This document shows positions 9,451-21,269 of a DNA stretch of 64,000 nucleotides, one piece after another. Origin of the DNA: Heterobilharzia americana. Lineage: Eukaryota; Platyhelminthes; Trematoda; Strigeidida; Schistosomatidae. Both the position numbers and the translations under genes were made by a program. The notes beneath the pieces were generated by a model. The model was not told the origin of the DNA. It worked only from the letters and a program-made list of their open reading frames with translations, and did no database searches. The DNA is taken from NCBI GenBank assembly GCA_944470555.2, contig OX104128.1:38299920-38363919 (forward strand), in the 5' to 3' direction. Within the stretch, counting starts at the first letter, position 1; the number at the start of each line of letters is the position of its first letter.

Positions 9451-10849
9451 GTTGTAGGGAAGAAAAATCCTTTGTATTTTTTGCTGAAATTATTTGTTAA
9501 TCTATACATTAATGATTTTGTGTTAGAAGGAGTAGAACATTCCAAAATTACATCTCGTCAAGGGTCAAAATACATTGTATAACTTGAGGAAGTTATATCA
9601 TGCAGCTAAACAGTAAGAGTAGGGAAATAAACAAGGGATTAAAAGAAATAATTGTAACCACGTAATACGAGGATTTATCGAGAGTAGTCTGGGTTTCATT
9701 ATAGCCGTAGTAGAAACGAAGGCTGAATGTACTTCTTTTGGTAATGTAGAGCTGGTTTGAAATTCTGGTTTCCCAGTACCGCAACTACACCTGAATGCCT
9801 TGATTTTAATCCATTTGTGTGATTCTAGAGGGTTTTGAAGGAGTTTTCAAAAACATATCAATAATCTTAATTCACATTCTGTGTTCTCTTTTTGCTAACC
9901 TGTCTACATAGTGTTCTCGAGCGCATTTTACAACTGGGAGAATGCTACTGCCAATGTACTGATCCCCCTAAAAACAAGTAAACTGGCATACACCAAGTCA
10001 TATGGCTCAATATATCAGTTTGTTTTCCACATATTGATCGAAAGTCTTCTTGCCGGGGAAGATGATTCGAAAGTTAGCAGCAGAGCATATTGTACATAAG
10101 GATCTTTATACTCGTTTCTTGAAGATATCTGCAGGAATGTCATTTTTGAATTCAACAATCAAGAAAAAGGCTTTTTTCAACGCTACATATGTTTATTGAG
10201 TGGCTTTCTTTGACTTAGAGTTCTTATCTAGGAATCTAGATGGGAAACCATTTTTAGAAAGTTTCGCACTTTTTATCATATTTTACATCAATCTGTTACC
10301 TGATGATAAACGAGTATAGTTTTATCGATCATCTAAAATGCAATCAATTACTTGAGCATTTGTACTATTCCACCAGCTGGTTCAAAGTGTACAGGAAATT
10401 TTATACACGAATTCCCCTTTATGAATTTGAAAGGAGCTAGAATAACAGTAAGGGGCAGGATATAACGGATCCGTTTTATTTCCATGGTATCCTGTTAACT
10501 GCTTTCAGCCTAGAATATCAAAATATATAGTTGTACTAACAACTTAACATACTTTACTTCATGTAAAGAGAACCGGATATCGATCAGGGACAGAAATAGT
10601 CGTATAGTAAAGGTCCATCGGAACGGCAACTTCAAGGAGAGTTAATAAATGTTCATACTCTAAACACATAAACTAATGGGAGTGTTTCGAATAAAATAAC
10701 GACAATTAAGCTCAGTTAGTTGAAAGATTCGATAAGAACAACAACAACTGATGCGACCAAATAAGAGTAAAGGAAAGAACATCTGAGGTTGATAAAGGAT
10801 AACGTCACCAAATAACAAGGAAGAAGGGTTACCAAGGTAGATAAACGTC
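9451..10849. other. No gene recognised
   Basis: Short open frames occur (e.g. 9911-10099, plus, 62 codons). A pyrimidine-rich stretch ending in AG just precedes that frame, which could imitate a splice acceptor, but I recognise no protein family. The rest is AT-rich non-coding sequence. Confidence 0.35.
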
Positions 10850-11660
10850 TATCATAGCTTCTCTTTGAGCATATAAATCAGGTTTGAGACTTCGACGACT
10901 ATAGCTCCCGCAAACTTTAGGAGAATTGAGCTCGTTTGTTTGCTTATGATCTTGAAGATGTCTACTTGACGTCCAGCGTCAATCAGATTCCAGATGATTG
11001 CACTGTTCAAAGTGTTACTATCTCTCATTTGTAGGCTCTTTACAATATGTTCAGAAAATCTAAGGTATACCCTTCTTTCTGTTCTCTCAATCATTCTTTT
11101 TCTGTACTTACATGTAGATTGAAATATACAGTTGGAAGTAACATAGGAAGTGTAACTGTTAACTGCTGACTTTACCAAAGGGCAGATTTTTTGATACACA
11201 GGAGTTAACCTCACTGCAGGGAAGATTGTGGCTGACGATGTCTTCAGTCATTTGTTCATAGTTCTTACGGTGTCATCACTGCTGTTGATAAGTGTTTGTA
11301 GATATCCATTGTCCCGTAGGCATCTTCCAACTCTTCTTCTCCTTTATCTCTGCAACATATTATTGCAGGACAAGACCTATTAAAATTCATGTGAGAACAT
11401 TTTCATATGCTTTTTTAATTGATGAACCTTTGGAGCTTATGATCTGTCCAATGTTGTACTAGTATATTCAGAAAATTGAAATGTCCGCTATTTTCTTATT
11501 CGATGGTAAATTTAGTGTTCTTATAAATATTATTCAAACGATTTGATAAACGATATACTTGAAATAAATCATTACAAGCAATAAAAGTGTTATCAACGTA
11601 TCTAGTGTATAGTGTAGCTTCACCGATTCCATCTTGAAGTTTATCTGTATAGGAAATCTT
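10850..11660 (-). mobile_element. Penelope-like element, RT and GIY-YIG remnant
   Basis: Minus strand. Near 11640-11400 translation gives the RT catalytic region TRYVDNTFIA (family RYVDD, second Asp changed), followed by LNNIYKNTKFTIE and a later NFLNILV block, with stops in between. From 11214 to 10852 one frame of 120 codons covers the C-terminal endonuclease region: ERTERRVYLRFSEH, then WNLIDAGRQVD and ILLKFAGAIVVEVSN. The YIG of the GIY-YIG motif is changed (MIE). RT upstream of the catalytic motif is missing. PLEs insert themselves through RT plus GIY-YIG endonuclease; this copy is dead. Confidence 0.8.
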
Positions 11661-11854
11661 TGGATTACTTTAATTCGACTAATTTTAAATCTCGTAAACT
11701 ACTAGTGAAACGAACTACTCACTGCCAGCATGCTGCCTGTAGAAGACGCTTGTTACGTGATTTTGCAATCAAACATATCTGTATCGTCTCACATCATTTC
11801 ATCCTGTATCTTGTGGTTATTTAAGAAACGGTTCATCAGTTCGCTATAGTTACT

Positions 11855-11995
11855 GATTAGAGTGAAGTAAAAATCTGATCAGCAGTGGGACTTCATAGCT
11901 CAGTTGGTAGAGCATCGGGTCGGAGACCTGGTGGTCGCTGGTTCGAATCCAGCCGAGGTTGGAATTTTCATTTCACATTCAAGCAAGTGGCTGAT
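11855..11995 (+). mobile_element. tRNA-derived SINE family D head
   Basis: The best-kept tRNA-like head of this family. The D arm GCTCAGTTGGTAGAGC (11899-11914) and T arm CTGGTTCGAATCCAG both pair well and carry the internal A and B boxes. The acceptor arm does not pair, so this is not a working tRNA gene. It is followed by the GGAATTTTCATTTCAC tail start. Confidence 0.7.
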
Positions 11996-12704
11996 TGGCT
12001 AACTTTCCTGGGCTAAGACAGTTTCATCCTCCTGTTATGGTTGTGTTAGTATATACAGAATTCGACTTCTCTATTTTACGTAGAACCAATAAACGATAAA
12101 GTGATCGTCATCTTTCTTACCATAGTTTGAATTTTTGTCGTTACATAGTGCGTTTCGTTCTCTTATGTTTGTTGTTTGATGACTGATCTTCTTAATCCTA
12201 AGCAGTTGGGATAGAACACTTTACCCGCCTATTAGTCTATCTCTAATCACTTAAAGAAAAGCGGTTACAAAAGGGTTCTGTAAGCTACCTCCTATACTCC
12301 CCGCTGAAATGTTTACATTTCAAAAATATGAAGTCTGTTCCGACCGGGTTTACTTACTCGATTTGTTATACTGTATTATCTGTAATGACTAAGTGCTGAT
12401 GCTTTTTCGTCTAGTCTATAGGTAAGTTGTTGCTAGGGTTGATTAGGAAAGTTTGAATAAATTTGGTCGTGGCAATCCACTCACTTAATCAACGCAGTAA
12501 TCGAGAAAAGAGAAGCAGGCTAATGAGTGATCTAGCTAGTAAGTAGTGATCATTTACATTCATTGCTAAGAACAGCTGGTGACAGTTAAAAATAAAAAAA
12601 ATGAGAAATAGAGTAAGTCAAAACTAGAAGTAGCGTAGTTAAGGTTTTGAATGAAGTGACAACTAGTTTTTCTTTCTGAACAGTACCCCACCAGTGTTCT
12701 GTCA

Positions 12705-12950
12705 TCAATGTGTATTCATCATGGACTGACATTAGTTGGCGAAACATAGGAAATCATGGAGCACTGGAAAACCGTTTCTTCTTCCTATGGGACTCAGCAG
12801 CGTGCACTCATGAGCCCGCCAGGGACTGAACTCGTGACCTTCAGGTTTCGTGGTCAGCACGTTACTATTGGGTCACTAGGTCGGAATCCAACGGTTAATA
12901 TTTCCTACTTCTGTCAGTTCACGACATAGCGACCATACCAACTTGAAATC
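12705..12950 (-). mobile_element. Family-B hammerhead SINE, minus arm
   Basis: On the minus strand: tRNA-like head with A-box-like GGTCACTAGG region, then the B-box zone, then a degenerate hammerhead at about 12750-12810 and the CCAACTAATGTCAGTCCATGAT-like 3' part. It forms a head-to-head pair with 12955-13290. Confidence 0.65.
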
Positions 12951-12954
12951 AATA

Positions 12955-13290
12955 AATCTCCACAACCCCCTGAACTAAACTAATGTGGCGCTCATCGGTG
13001 ACTAGCTTAGAGAGGTGATTCCTTAAGTTCCAATGAGAAATTATAATCAGAGGGGACAACCAGGTCGAGCGTGGGGACAGGTACTCAAAAATAACATTGG
13101 ATGGAAGCCGCACTGGATCATCAGCTGACAGAAGTAGGAAATATGGACCACTGGATTCCGACCCAGTGGCTCAGTGGTAACGTGCTTGCAGGAGAACTCG
13201 AAGCTCCTGGGTTCGGTCTGTGGCAGGGTCATGAATGCACTGAAAATTCTGTACTGTAAACATAACCATCGTTTGGAATATAGCAAATGT
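12955..13290 (+). mobile_element. Family-B SINE, plus arm, 3'-truncated
   Basis: Starts in the family tail (GAAATCAATAAATCTCC) and runs through the long 5' region into the tRNA-like head: CCCAGTGGCTCAGTGGTAAC (A box) near 13160 and GGGTTCGGTC (B-box position) near 13210. It stops just before the hammerhead. Confidence 0.65.
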
Positions 13291-13299
13291 ATTATTATT

Positions 13300-13490
13300 A
13301 TTACTAACTCCTTGGTCATATTTAGAGTCTTAATGGTAGGGTGCTTTACAAAAGTGCCAGCGTACGCAACTTCTGGTAAGCCATACTGACTCAACGGATG
13401 ATCACGCTTGAGCATCGCAAGAAATTTACTTCAAATTCTTCCGTTCGAAGGATGATATTGCTGTCTCCATAAGATCTATGCTTATCCCCT
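13300..13490 (-). pseudogene. Coding-like relic of unknown family
   Basis: On the minus strand two abutting frames give protein-like sequence: EGDKHRSYGDSNIILRTEEF, then, after a frame change, KFLAMLKRDHPLSQYG and LPEVAYAGTFVKHPT. Composition looks like real protein rather than random AT-rich translation. I do not recognise the family. It may be a decayed transposon ORF or an exon. Confidence 0.25.
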
Positions 13491-13529
13491 TCAGAAATCA
13501 TTAGATTGTAGTTCTCAGAAGTTTCAGAA

Positions 13530-14460
13530 CTAGATTATACAACTTTTTTTATTGTTGCAGTGCTAATTAAATGTTACAAAACGTGTTGCAAGCTTCAGAG
13601 ACTTCAGTTTTCCATTTGTTTGAAACACATAACCAGTAGATCTACACATAGACATACAAAGCTGAGCTTATATGACAGAGTGGTTAGTTTTCAGCATCAT
13701 TTAATACAAAGCTAAAAGTCATGCATTGATTACTTCACTCACGAACTAGTGGAATAACGTTGAGGATTAAGATGATCTCCATGTGATTACCGAGTACACC
13801 TTTGTGGTGTGTTTTCCCCCAAGTTATACTAAACAGTAATATGTAACACGCCAGTCTCTTTTTCTCATTGTTTGAGGTATCAGGAAGAAATCAAATTGGG
13901 TTCTAGCATATATTGAGTGAACCTAATTTTTTCATTCCAACTTGTAATTGTAAGTTTCGCAAATCATTGCTTTAATCCACGGAGACGTCTTTACAGTACA
14001 AAGCTGGATTAACTATGCTAGTCAGTTTTGTTGTTTTAGAAAGTAGAAGGCCGCATAGCTGACATCTGTAAGGATGTTATGGTTTGAGTTGACGGTACTT
14101 AAGGTTTTAAATTATACGACTTTGTGGACACTGTTTACACAACGTCCATTAGGCATTCTGTGATGTGTGCACTTAGATGAGAATAGCAAGTGAAACAAAA
14201 ACACGGTTATATAAACGAGAATATAAATACTCTGGTATTAGCTATACTGAATGCCTAGTTATCTCGTAACTACTGTCTCAAACGTTATGTTAGCTATTTC
14301 ATAACTTCAACAGTACACGAGTGGAATACACCTAGAAATCCACTCACTTTCTAGCTTAAGGAGTCATAAGGTGTTCAAATAATCGCTAATTGGATAATAT
14401 AATGCACGACACTCTGCTATATGGTACATAACTTTTGAGGAGTAAAGATGCTAAAAGGTT
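13530..14460. other. No gene recognised
   Basis: AT-rich sequence without recognisable ORF, repeat family or RNA gene. Confidence 0.35.
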
Positions 14461-14777
14461 ACTGTTATCAGAACACATGTCTCTTTAAAATAGTGTTGAT
14501 ATGTGATAGTATCATCAAGTAACTAATGTTGACGTTATGGTAGAGTTTTACTCTAGTTTTCAGCTCAGCTCCAAGTTTCAGCCCGGATATCATCTGCCTA
14601 AACGTTATTCTCTTAGCAGAAAACATCTTTAGCAACACAACCATGTGTAAACAAGCACTCCCACCAGAGCACTCTGTTAACGCTCTCTCAAAACTGATCA
14701 GTGAATCCCTCCCCCTGAACTGTTTTACTGCAACGTGCCTATATTCTCCAGGTAACCGGCTTGTTGACAATACTTAC

Positions 14778-14895
14778 CTTTCCGTGAGCAGACATGCGCG
14801 GGAAACGTCTCACTGATTATTCGCCATCTAGTAAGAAGCGATGCAGCAGACCTCCCTGGAAGCCGACTACCTCCTCTCATCAAACTTTTAGACAT
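14778..14895 (-). CDS. Candidate first coding exon of an unknown gene
   Basis: The minus-strand frame begins with ATG at 14895 in a favourable context (adenines upstream) and encodes MSKSLMRGGSRLPG... for 39 codons, ending ...VCSRK. It is followed immediately by a perfect 5' splice-donor consensus (AAAG|GTAAGTA; donor at 14777-14771). The product start is basic, with Arg, Ser and Trp, and could be a mitochondrial-type presequence, but that is inference. The region upstream on the minus strand (14900-15200) is GC-richer than its neighbours, as a 5' UTR or promoter might be. I found no convincing second exon. It could equally be chance inside an unrecognised repeat. Confidence 0.25.
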
Positions 14896-14899
14896 TTAG

Positions 14900-15532
14900 G
14901 CTCCTCCTAGGCTGCTGAAGAAATAGGCCTTGGCTACAGTCAACGATAACCAGAATTCTGGACTGGATACCACCCCACCTTCGCAAGGTAAACCACACCA
15001 CCTCTCTTGGGACTGCTTCAACAACGGTAACTGCCCGAATTGGAAAACTCAGTTCCCCCACCCTTTATTGGCGCACTACTACCAGCGCAGAGAGGAATCC
15101 TGAAGGTCAGTTAGCCTTTCCGTGGTTTAGAGATCTGTGCCACTGATCAGCACACTTAGATCTCGTCCACCGCTATTATCGCTAAGTCAACTCAGGTGAT
15201 ATGTGGGTTAGAATCCGACTGGGCCACTAGGAGGCTTACAGTGGTTGCGTAACTGGGTCTGACCAGTATTCACCAGTGCACATATCATTTTCGGCTTTCC
15301 TGGCCAGTTGGTCAAACGACCACACAACTAGACAGCATCATGTGCAGTTTCTTCACGTCGATACCCTGACACGTTACTATGGCTAGGCATTTGGTTACCA
15401 TAAGAGAGTCATAGTTGAGTTTGGGATTTGTGGAAACGGGAGTAAATCGGAAGTTGAAATCGTCAATGTTCACAAACTAGGGATACACATTCCATGTGCT
15501 TAATATAAGTAACCACTAGTTAACTTGGAACC
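14900..15532. other. GC-richer stretch, unassigned
   Basis: Noticeably less AT-rich than the flanks at 14900-15250. A tRNA-like B-box-like GGGTTAGAATCCGAC occurs near 15206, so part may be a SINE. No protein family was recognised. Confidence 0.35.
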
Positions 15533-16168
15533 TCGCCTCACTAGTTACTAGCCGGTCCTAAGCGCGCATAAACAGGGAAGGTTGAGCATACGGCTACCAA
15601 CCCTAACCCGTAAAACAAGTCTAACCGCTGAAGAAACTTCAAAGCACAAACGATATATAAAAAATAATAACAAAATTGTTCCTCGCTCGAATCGGAGAGG
15701 CGAAATGATGCCAGTTGGTGAAAGCCTTCGGGAAGCCAGTTGGCCAATGTGTCTGCTCCCTGTCGATGAAAGCGAAAGTAAACGTGCAGACATGGAATGT
15801 CCGCACAATTTTTGAACCCAGCAAGGCTGGCCAGATTGCAAACGAGATGAAGAGGTATCACACTGAAGTGCTTTGAATTTGCGAAAGCAGATGGAATGGA
15901 AGTGGACTCTCCAAACTGTTAACTGGAGAATCAATAATCTACTCCGCTCACCCAGACGACAACCACGAGCACACTGAGGGAGTGGCTCACGACGAGTTGG
16001 GGTTCTGAGTGTGACATGGAGGAAATCGTGTGAGGAGGAAATGAAAGCTTCTGGTCAGTGGTAGATCCTGGTTGAGAAGACTGCAGAGAAGAAAGTGAAA
16101 TGGCGGTGGCGACATGCTGCTGAAGCCCTGTGTTCCACTAAGAACCCGAGGGACAAATAATAATCAGA
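15533..16168 (+). mobile_element. Internally deleted RTE: 5' end joined to 3' end
   Basis: The 5' part (15533-15960) matches the 5' end of the RTE copy at 53645-53200 (minus), including CTAGTTACTAGCCGGTCCTA. It encodes the start of the apurinic-type endonuclease: VQTWNVRTIF, then AGQIANEMKRYH and, after a stop, SRWNGSG and HPDDNHEHTEGVA. At about 15965 it jumps directly to the last 200 bp of the element, ending at GAGGGACAAATAATA (about 16160). The whole middle (most of the endonuclease and all of the RT) is missing. This is a short non-autonomous form keeping both termini. Confidence 0.8.
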
Positions 16169-16544
16169 ATACTATTTACCTTGGAAAAGTGAGTTAATCT
16201 AGAAAAGGGCTGACCGTTATCTCAATAATATTAACTAGCAATCTTTAAAACCATCCATTAAGCTGTAAGCCTACCGAATGCAATTTTAAGAGTTATAGAT
16301 TAGTTGCCATCGGTGACACTACTCAAACTCGGCCAGACTTTTATTCTTCAGCTTTTAACGACTTCTGACTTATTTGTTCCCAATCCACCTTTTTCCTTCT
16401 CTTTTTCCGCTTAAACATCGTCTCATATGTATTTAGTGCTATGAAGTGTGACATTTTAAAAATTAGGCAAATTCGTATATTCCAAGGTTGTTGTGTATAT
16501 CTGCTTGTTTTGTTGTTACACAGCCAATTTCGACTCCCTACAGA

Positions 16545-16700
16545 CTTACTTCACGTAAATCATATAAAATACCTACTTGACTAATCAAACGGTAGAGCAC
16601 CGGGTAGGGAACCCCCTTTGTCGCTGGTTTGAATCCCGCCACAGTCCAAATTTTTTTACACCTTCAATCATCACCCAACATCAATACTACGAAAGCAACG
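16545..16700 (+). mobile_element. tRNA-derived SINE family D, partial
   Basis: tRNA-like head with AACGGTAGAGC (A-box end) and B box GGTTTGAATCC (about 16626), then the TTCAATCATCACCCA tail start. The unit is cut off by a LINE fragment. Confidence 0.6.
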
Positions 16701-16704
16701 TTGG

Positions 16705-16885
16705 TCAGACAACTGAGGCTTTCTTATGTCTTCCACCTTCAATGGCCATGTTTCACAGCCATAGAGTAAAACAGACCGGACTGTTGTGCAGTACACGCAA
16801 CCCTTAATGAGCAATCGGATATCACGTCGGCGCCACAGGTGACGTAAGTTGGCGAAAGCCAGTTGAGCTTTTTACATTCATGCAG
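16705..16885 (-). mobile_element. LINE fragment, C-terminal region (same family as 34935-36260)
   Basis: Minus-strand translation gives KAQLAFANLRHLWRRRD and RSVLLYGCETWPLKVED, the conserved segment after the RT domain of a schistosome non-LTR retrotransposon. The same segment is found at 35470-35640 on the plus strand. Only about 180 bp is kept. Confidence 0.75.
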
Positions 16886-17461
16886 TGAACTGAGTATATT
16901 AAAAGCTTTCGTGGCTAATCAATGTAATGTTATGTAGTCTGAAGCAGTAACCAAATTCTACTCATCAGATGCATAACTTGGTCTAGGTGCTAATTTACTC
17001 AAAATCACAGTACATCATATCCGTAATCTTCAGAAAACTCATATCCTCTCGGAGATTCGAAGCCATAACACTCAATACTGAGGTTAGAGACTTTATGGTT
17101 AAGCTTTTTGAGTCAGAAATAGAGTAGGTACATGAATTACTCTAGGATACAATTCACTGTAATGTTGCATCACTCTGCTAAGTGGGTGCATTCCAGATTT
17201 GTTTGACAAACTTCGATCAATACTGAGAACTTGGAAACTACATCGATTTCTATTTGGTGATCAATTTGTATTTCTTTCTATCATAAATTAAGTCGGTAGG
17301 TTAGTCACAGTAGCAACAGACGATCACCGTCAAAGTGAGCAGTTATAGATTTTAGGATCAAACAAGTTGTTTGTTACAAATGCCTGGCACTGTAATAGAT
17401 AATGAATGTGATCTGAAAGTATTACCAAAAAAAGAATTTTTTGTCAGTTGATCACTGATTC

Positions 17462-17830
17462 TACAAGGAATGTCGGTTTGGAATGAGGACTACCTTAAGA
17501 TCAAACAATCAGTCAATCAATGAACCTCCAGAAACCCACTTTTCATTGATGATATGCTTCTAAATAAGATGTCCAGAAGTTCGAGTGGGGAAAACCAAAT
17601 CGGATATGAGGACCAATTCTCAACGATGACATTAAATAATGACTGCACTGCATTGTGAATTGAAATAAGTAAGAAAATATGGACCACTAGATTCCAAACC
17701 AGTGACTCAATAGAAACGTGTCCATCGTGAGACCTGACAATCCTGGGTTCGATACCTGACAGGATCATGAGTGAACACTTTTGAGGAGTCCCGTGGTAGG
17801 ACAAAACGACTGTCCAAGACTTCAAGGTTT
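17462..17830 (+). mobile_element. Family-B hammerhead SINE, single copy
   Basis: Runs from the family tail through the long 5' region (GATATGAGGACCAATTCTCAACG) and tRNA-like head (B box GGGTTCGATACC near 17747) to a hammerhead at about 17770-17825. The core reads TTGAGGA...GACAAAACGACTGTC, so two conserved bases are changed. One of the few family-B copies not in an inverted pair. Confidence 0.65.
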
Positions 17831-18063
17831 TGTGCTAGTCTGTGAGTTATACTCCCTTGTCCATGCAAAAATAGATAGAGTGAGAATGCATAAATGACCA
17901 AACAGTTGAAAACTGAAGCTTGGACCAATAAGTCATAGTTCAATAACAGGCGGGAAACACCAACTAACTACTCTTTAATTAGTACCTGCTGCTCAGTTCA
18001 GTTAGCATCATTTTCAGATCCACTGTAAATTCCTAAATATAGAAATAAAAATACTTTGCGATC

Positions 18064-18166
18064 GTTTAGTTGGTGGCTGGCAGTGTAATTCGGGACGCGC
18101 GTTTCGCCGTATCCTGAACTCATCGGCTGGATGCTCCTACGGGTACGAGTACCAATAACTAATAAT
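18064..18166 (-). mobile_element. Smα-type SINE, minus arm
   Basis: Minus-strand hammerhead region (18071-18137): CCGATGA core (one change), CGAAACGCGCGTCC with palindromic stem III, and the 3' strand leading to CTGCCAGCCACC. It is head to head with the next copy; the shared 5' ends meet at about 18166. Confidence 0.7.
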
Positions 18167-18167
18167 T

Positions 18168-18480
18168 GGCAAGTGTTGCGTAAGATATAGCTCTCGTACC
18201 TCACTGGTCTAGTTGATAACTCTTCGATATTTGAGTTGACGAGTACTGAGTTCGAGTCTCATTAGGAACACCACCACTTACTCACTAGGGTTCAAGTGCA
18301 CCCGGCTGACGAGTCCAAAATAGGACGAAACGCACATATTCGATTCCTTTTCTAGCCACCAACATGCAAATAAAAAATATTCAGTCAGTATCGAGACATT
18401 TGCGTCGGAGCCCATCTGTCAAAAACAGAGGTCAAACAATTCGACCCAGTATTTCAACAGGAAACTATAGATAATAATTA
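18168..18480 (+). mobile_element. Smα-type SINE, plus arm, near full length
   Basis: Head TTGCGTAAGATATAGCTCTC, A-box-like region (CACTGGTCTAGTTGAT), B box GAGTTCGAGTCTC (about 18249), then a hammerhead at 18296-18350, then TCTAGCCACC and the long tail with CAGTATCGAGACATT and GGTCAAACAATTCGACC. This is the fullest family-A unit here and fits the known Smα plan. Confidence 0.75.
18296..18350 (+). ncRNA. Hammerhead ribozyme domain, Smα type
   Basis: CTGACGA (18306-18312), a perfect stem II GTCC / GGAC with an AAAATA loop, and GAAAC (18327-18331). The cleavage-site strand (ACATATTCG) has drifted from the usual GCGTCC, so stem III and cleavage are doubtful. Confidence 0.6.
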
Positions 18481-18484
18481 CCAA

Positions 18485-19735
18485 CACTTTTCGATCTAAC
18501 TATTAAACTGAATTTGCTGTCAGCATTGATGCTGAACAGTCATATCTTCCTGGATGTAGGATTACGCACTAGTTAGCTATGCACTATGGCATAGAAAATG
18601 TAAAGATTATTTAGTATTTTAATTGTTTTCAATTGCTTGTTTTTATGCTTACTTACGTAAATTAATACAGTTTTAACTTTATTATTATTATTTCAGGTTT
18701 CCAATAAACTACTTAGCAGACATGAACTATGAGTCGATACAATTTTGAATAATCATTATTCAATCAGGAATAAAAAAAATTAGCCTTTCCTACTGTTGGT
18801 CTCATAATTGGAATTATTAATTTGACTGATACTTAGTTCTGTTTGCAGTGATCACTCTCAATATTATCGAGATATTATCTATGACAGTGATACTAAAACT
18901 TGTACAGTACAACGTGAGTATGCCTTCAGTTCCTTTAGATGGGAACTCTTACTATACAGTAAGGAAATAAAATCTTCAGGCGAACATAATTATGTTCACC
19001 TATGTAAACAGTTAAGATCTTATTCATTAGATGAGTATATATTCTTCAAAAGGAAGCGTTTGACACTATGCTGAGTGAATGGAAACAAATAACACATCAC
19101 AACTTGTTCGATAGATTTTGATCAGCATTGAAGGCATTGGATGGCAACAGGTGATCGAACTTCTACTTTTCTTCACTATCAGTTTTGCAGTTAATCCAGC
19201 AGTCTGTTGAGTAATAAAGGTCCAAGATGAGGATGGTACAACCAGATGTAATCCAGTCACTAAAGTTAGCAATGATTTCCTTTGGAAATTTGTTTTAAAT
19301 TTTTAATAGCATCAAGAATACGACATGACATGTGTAGTTGTATGCCACTAGTATCGTTCATTTAGATTAGGTCGAACTGAGTACATCTGTAAAAGTAGTT
19401 GGACTGATTCATTTCAGATAACGAAAGTGATCGTTGAGATAACTGCAATTCTGGTCGACTGCTTCAGCCCGCTAAAGATGCGGGAAATAAATTAGGTGTT
19501 AGCTATATGTTATATCTCAAAAAAGAGTTCCAGAAATTCCCCATGGAGCAGATTATCAACTCATTGTTTTACTTCATGACGTATACTTGTGATGAAATCT
19601 TTCTCAGTTTATAATGAAAGAACTTTAGATATCATGAGGAACTAAACTGAAACGGTTACAGGAACCAAGCTATAAAATCTATTCTGGATAACACTGATAA
19701 CTCCAGCATAAAACTAGTCATTATCTCCTTGCCTG
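18485..19735. other. No gene recognised
   Basis: AT-rich sequence. The minus-strand frame at 19066-19272 shows no recognisable domain. No repeat family of this window was found here. Confidence 0.35.
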
Positions 19736-19739
19736 TTGG

Positions 19740-21083
19740 CTAACAAATGTAGTAGTTACCAGCTGGGTCGTAATATTCCCAGAAAATGTCAATTTGGAAT
19801 TCGGAAATTGCTTCAACACTACAGAGTACTACACATCATTATCAAGCTCATTCAACAGATATATGACGATGCCATAAGCCAAGGGATTAACAAAGAAAAG
19901 CTCAGAGAAGTTTTTGAAGTTAAGACACGAACAAGACAAGAATGACGGATACTATCACCAACGACCTACCTAAATGTGCTCGACTAGGCTGGAAAAGGTG
20001 ATACAACATTGTGAGAACTCAGAAGATGAGGATACACTGTTCGCCAGATGAAAAACCCTTGCTGATTTGGATTTCACCAAAGTTGATGATTCATATCTAT
20101 TGCCTTGTCTCACATATGTGGAGATCTACAGGCGAAAACCAACAAATAGAGAGAAGAGGCAGGGAAGGGAAGATTGGTATTCCTTCCGGTTAACTCAGAG
20201 AAATCAAAGGTGATGTAGACACCCAACGAAGCACCAGTCACAATCAACGGGAGAAATCTGAACGGAGTTTCAACTACAGGTGGAAAAGGCAAAGATGACG
20301 ATGTCAACACCACGATCCGAAAGACAACAAGACACACCTTCCTTCACTAGTCCAAAATAATCAGTGTGGCGATCTACTGCACAACTGCACTGAACTTCAC
20401 TTCACTTCACTTCACTACCCTCAGCATAAAGCATGAACAAGGTGAGGACTCTCAACACTAATGTCAGTCAAGTAAGTCAGTGATTCAATGTGATGGTTGA
20501 GAGACTTGGCGCCTTACGAAAAGCATTTCCAACAAACTGCACGCATCATACGTGAACAGCTGCCACCGACACTCACTCGATACTCAAGATCAGATGAGAT
20601 GAGGTGAGATGAGATGAGATTGCCAGAATAGTAAGAATAAGCAAGAAGTAAGTCACTCTGGTTGGTTGGCTGGCTGGCTGGCTGACTGGCTGACGGTGAA
20701 TCAACCAACAACCCATCGCTAAACAAATATGCAGAAGAAGAAGGAAGTGGAGATGGATTGGATTGGATTGGATTGTATCGGAGATAGACTGAGAAGATGG
20801 TTTGGTGACATCACGTGTCAGGTCAGTTGAGGCGAGGCGAGGCAAGGTGATGCGAAGCGAGGCGAGACGAGTCCATTCCGTCGAGTGGAGGGCGAATGGG
20901 AGAGGACGATTTGTGGTTGTTAGGGTGACATAGAGGAGATGGTGTGGGGAATAATTGAAAGCTTATTGGCAGTGGTGGATTCAGGTTGAGAAGACTGGAG
21001 AGAAGAGAGTGAAATAGTGATGGTGACGTGCTACTGAATCCTTATGTTTCACTACGAACCTAATGTGACAAATAACAAGAATA
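19740..21083 (+). mobile_element. RTE LINE, 5'-truncated, young subfamily
   Basis: Begins in the RT domain: FGIRKLLQHY, IIKLIQQIYDDA and VFEVKTRTRQE (19795-19940), equivalent to the RTE block before and including VRQGC. Then a broken catalytic region (TKVDDSY-like, about 20080), RT thumb, C-terminal region and 3' UTR. The 3' UTR contains pentamer (CACTT)n at 20397-20416, CTGG repeats and a GGATT run at 20755-20780. It is nearly identical to 23645-24440 from about 20270 onward. Several frameshifts. Confidence 0.88.
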
Positions 21084-21099
21084 ATTTGGATTTATGGTT

Positions 21100-21265
21100 C
21101 ACTGGCTGAGGAGGATGACTTTGAACCAGTGCGTCTTGGATTCAAACATCGCTCCGCCTACGGAGTTTATGGCATCCAGGTAATAAATATCATTAACCCT
21201 CATCCAGTGAGTGTGGTTGGTTGCCTACTGCACGAATATCTGGAAGATTATTGAATAGATTTCGA
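21100..21265 (+). mobile_element. tRNA-derived SINE, family E
   Basis: A-box-like TTCACTGGCTGAGG, B-box position GGATTCAAACATC (about 21150), and a tail resembling 4190-4260 (CATTAACCCTCATCC). Low similarity; no hammerhead. Confidence 0.4.
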
Positions 21266-21269
21266 TCTC

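Noticed and set aside
9911..10099. Exon preceded by a pyrimidine tract and AG
   Set aside because: No donor or family support; acceptor-like runs are common in this sequence.
11887..11962. tRNA gene
   Set aside because: The D and T arms pair, but the acceptor and anticodon arms do not, and the same block is dispersed as a SINE head.
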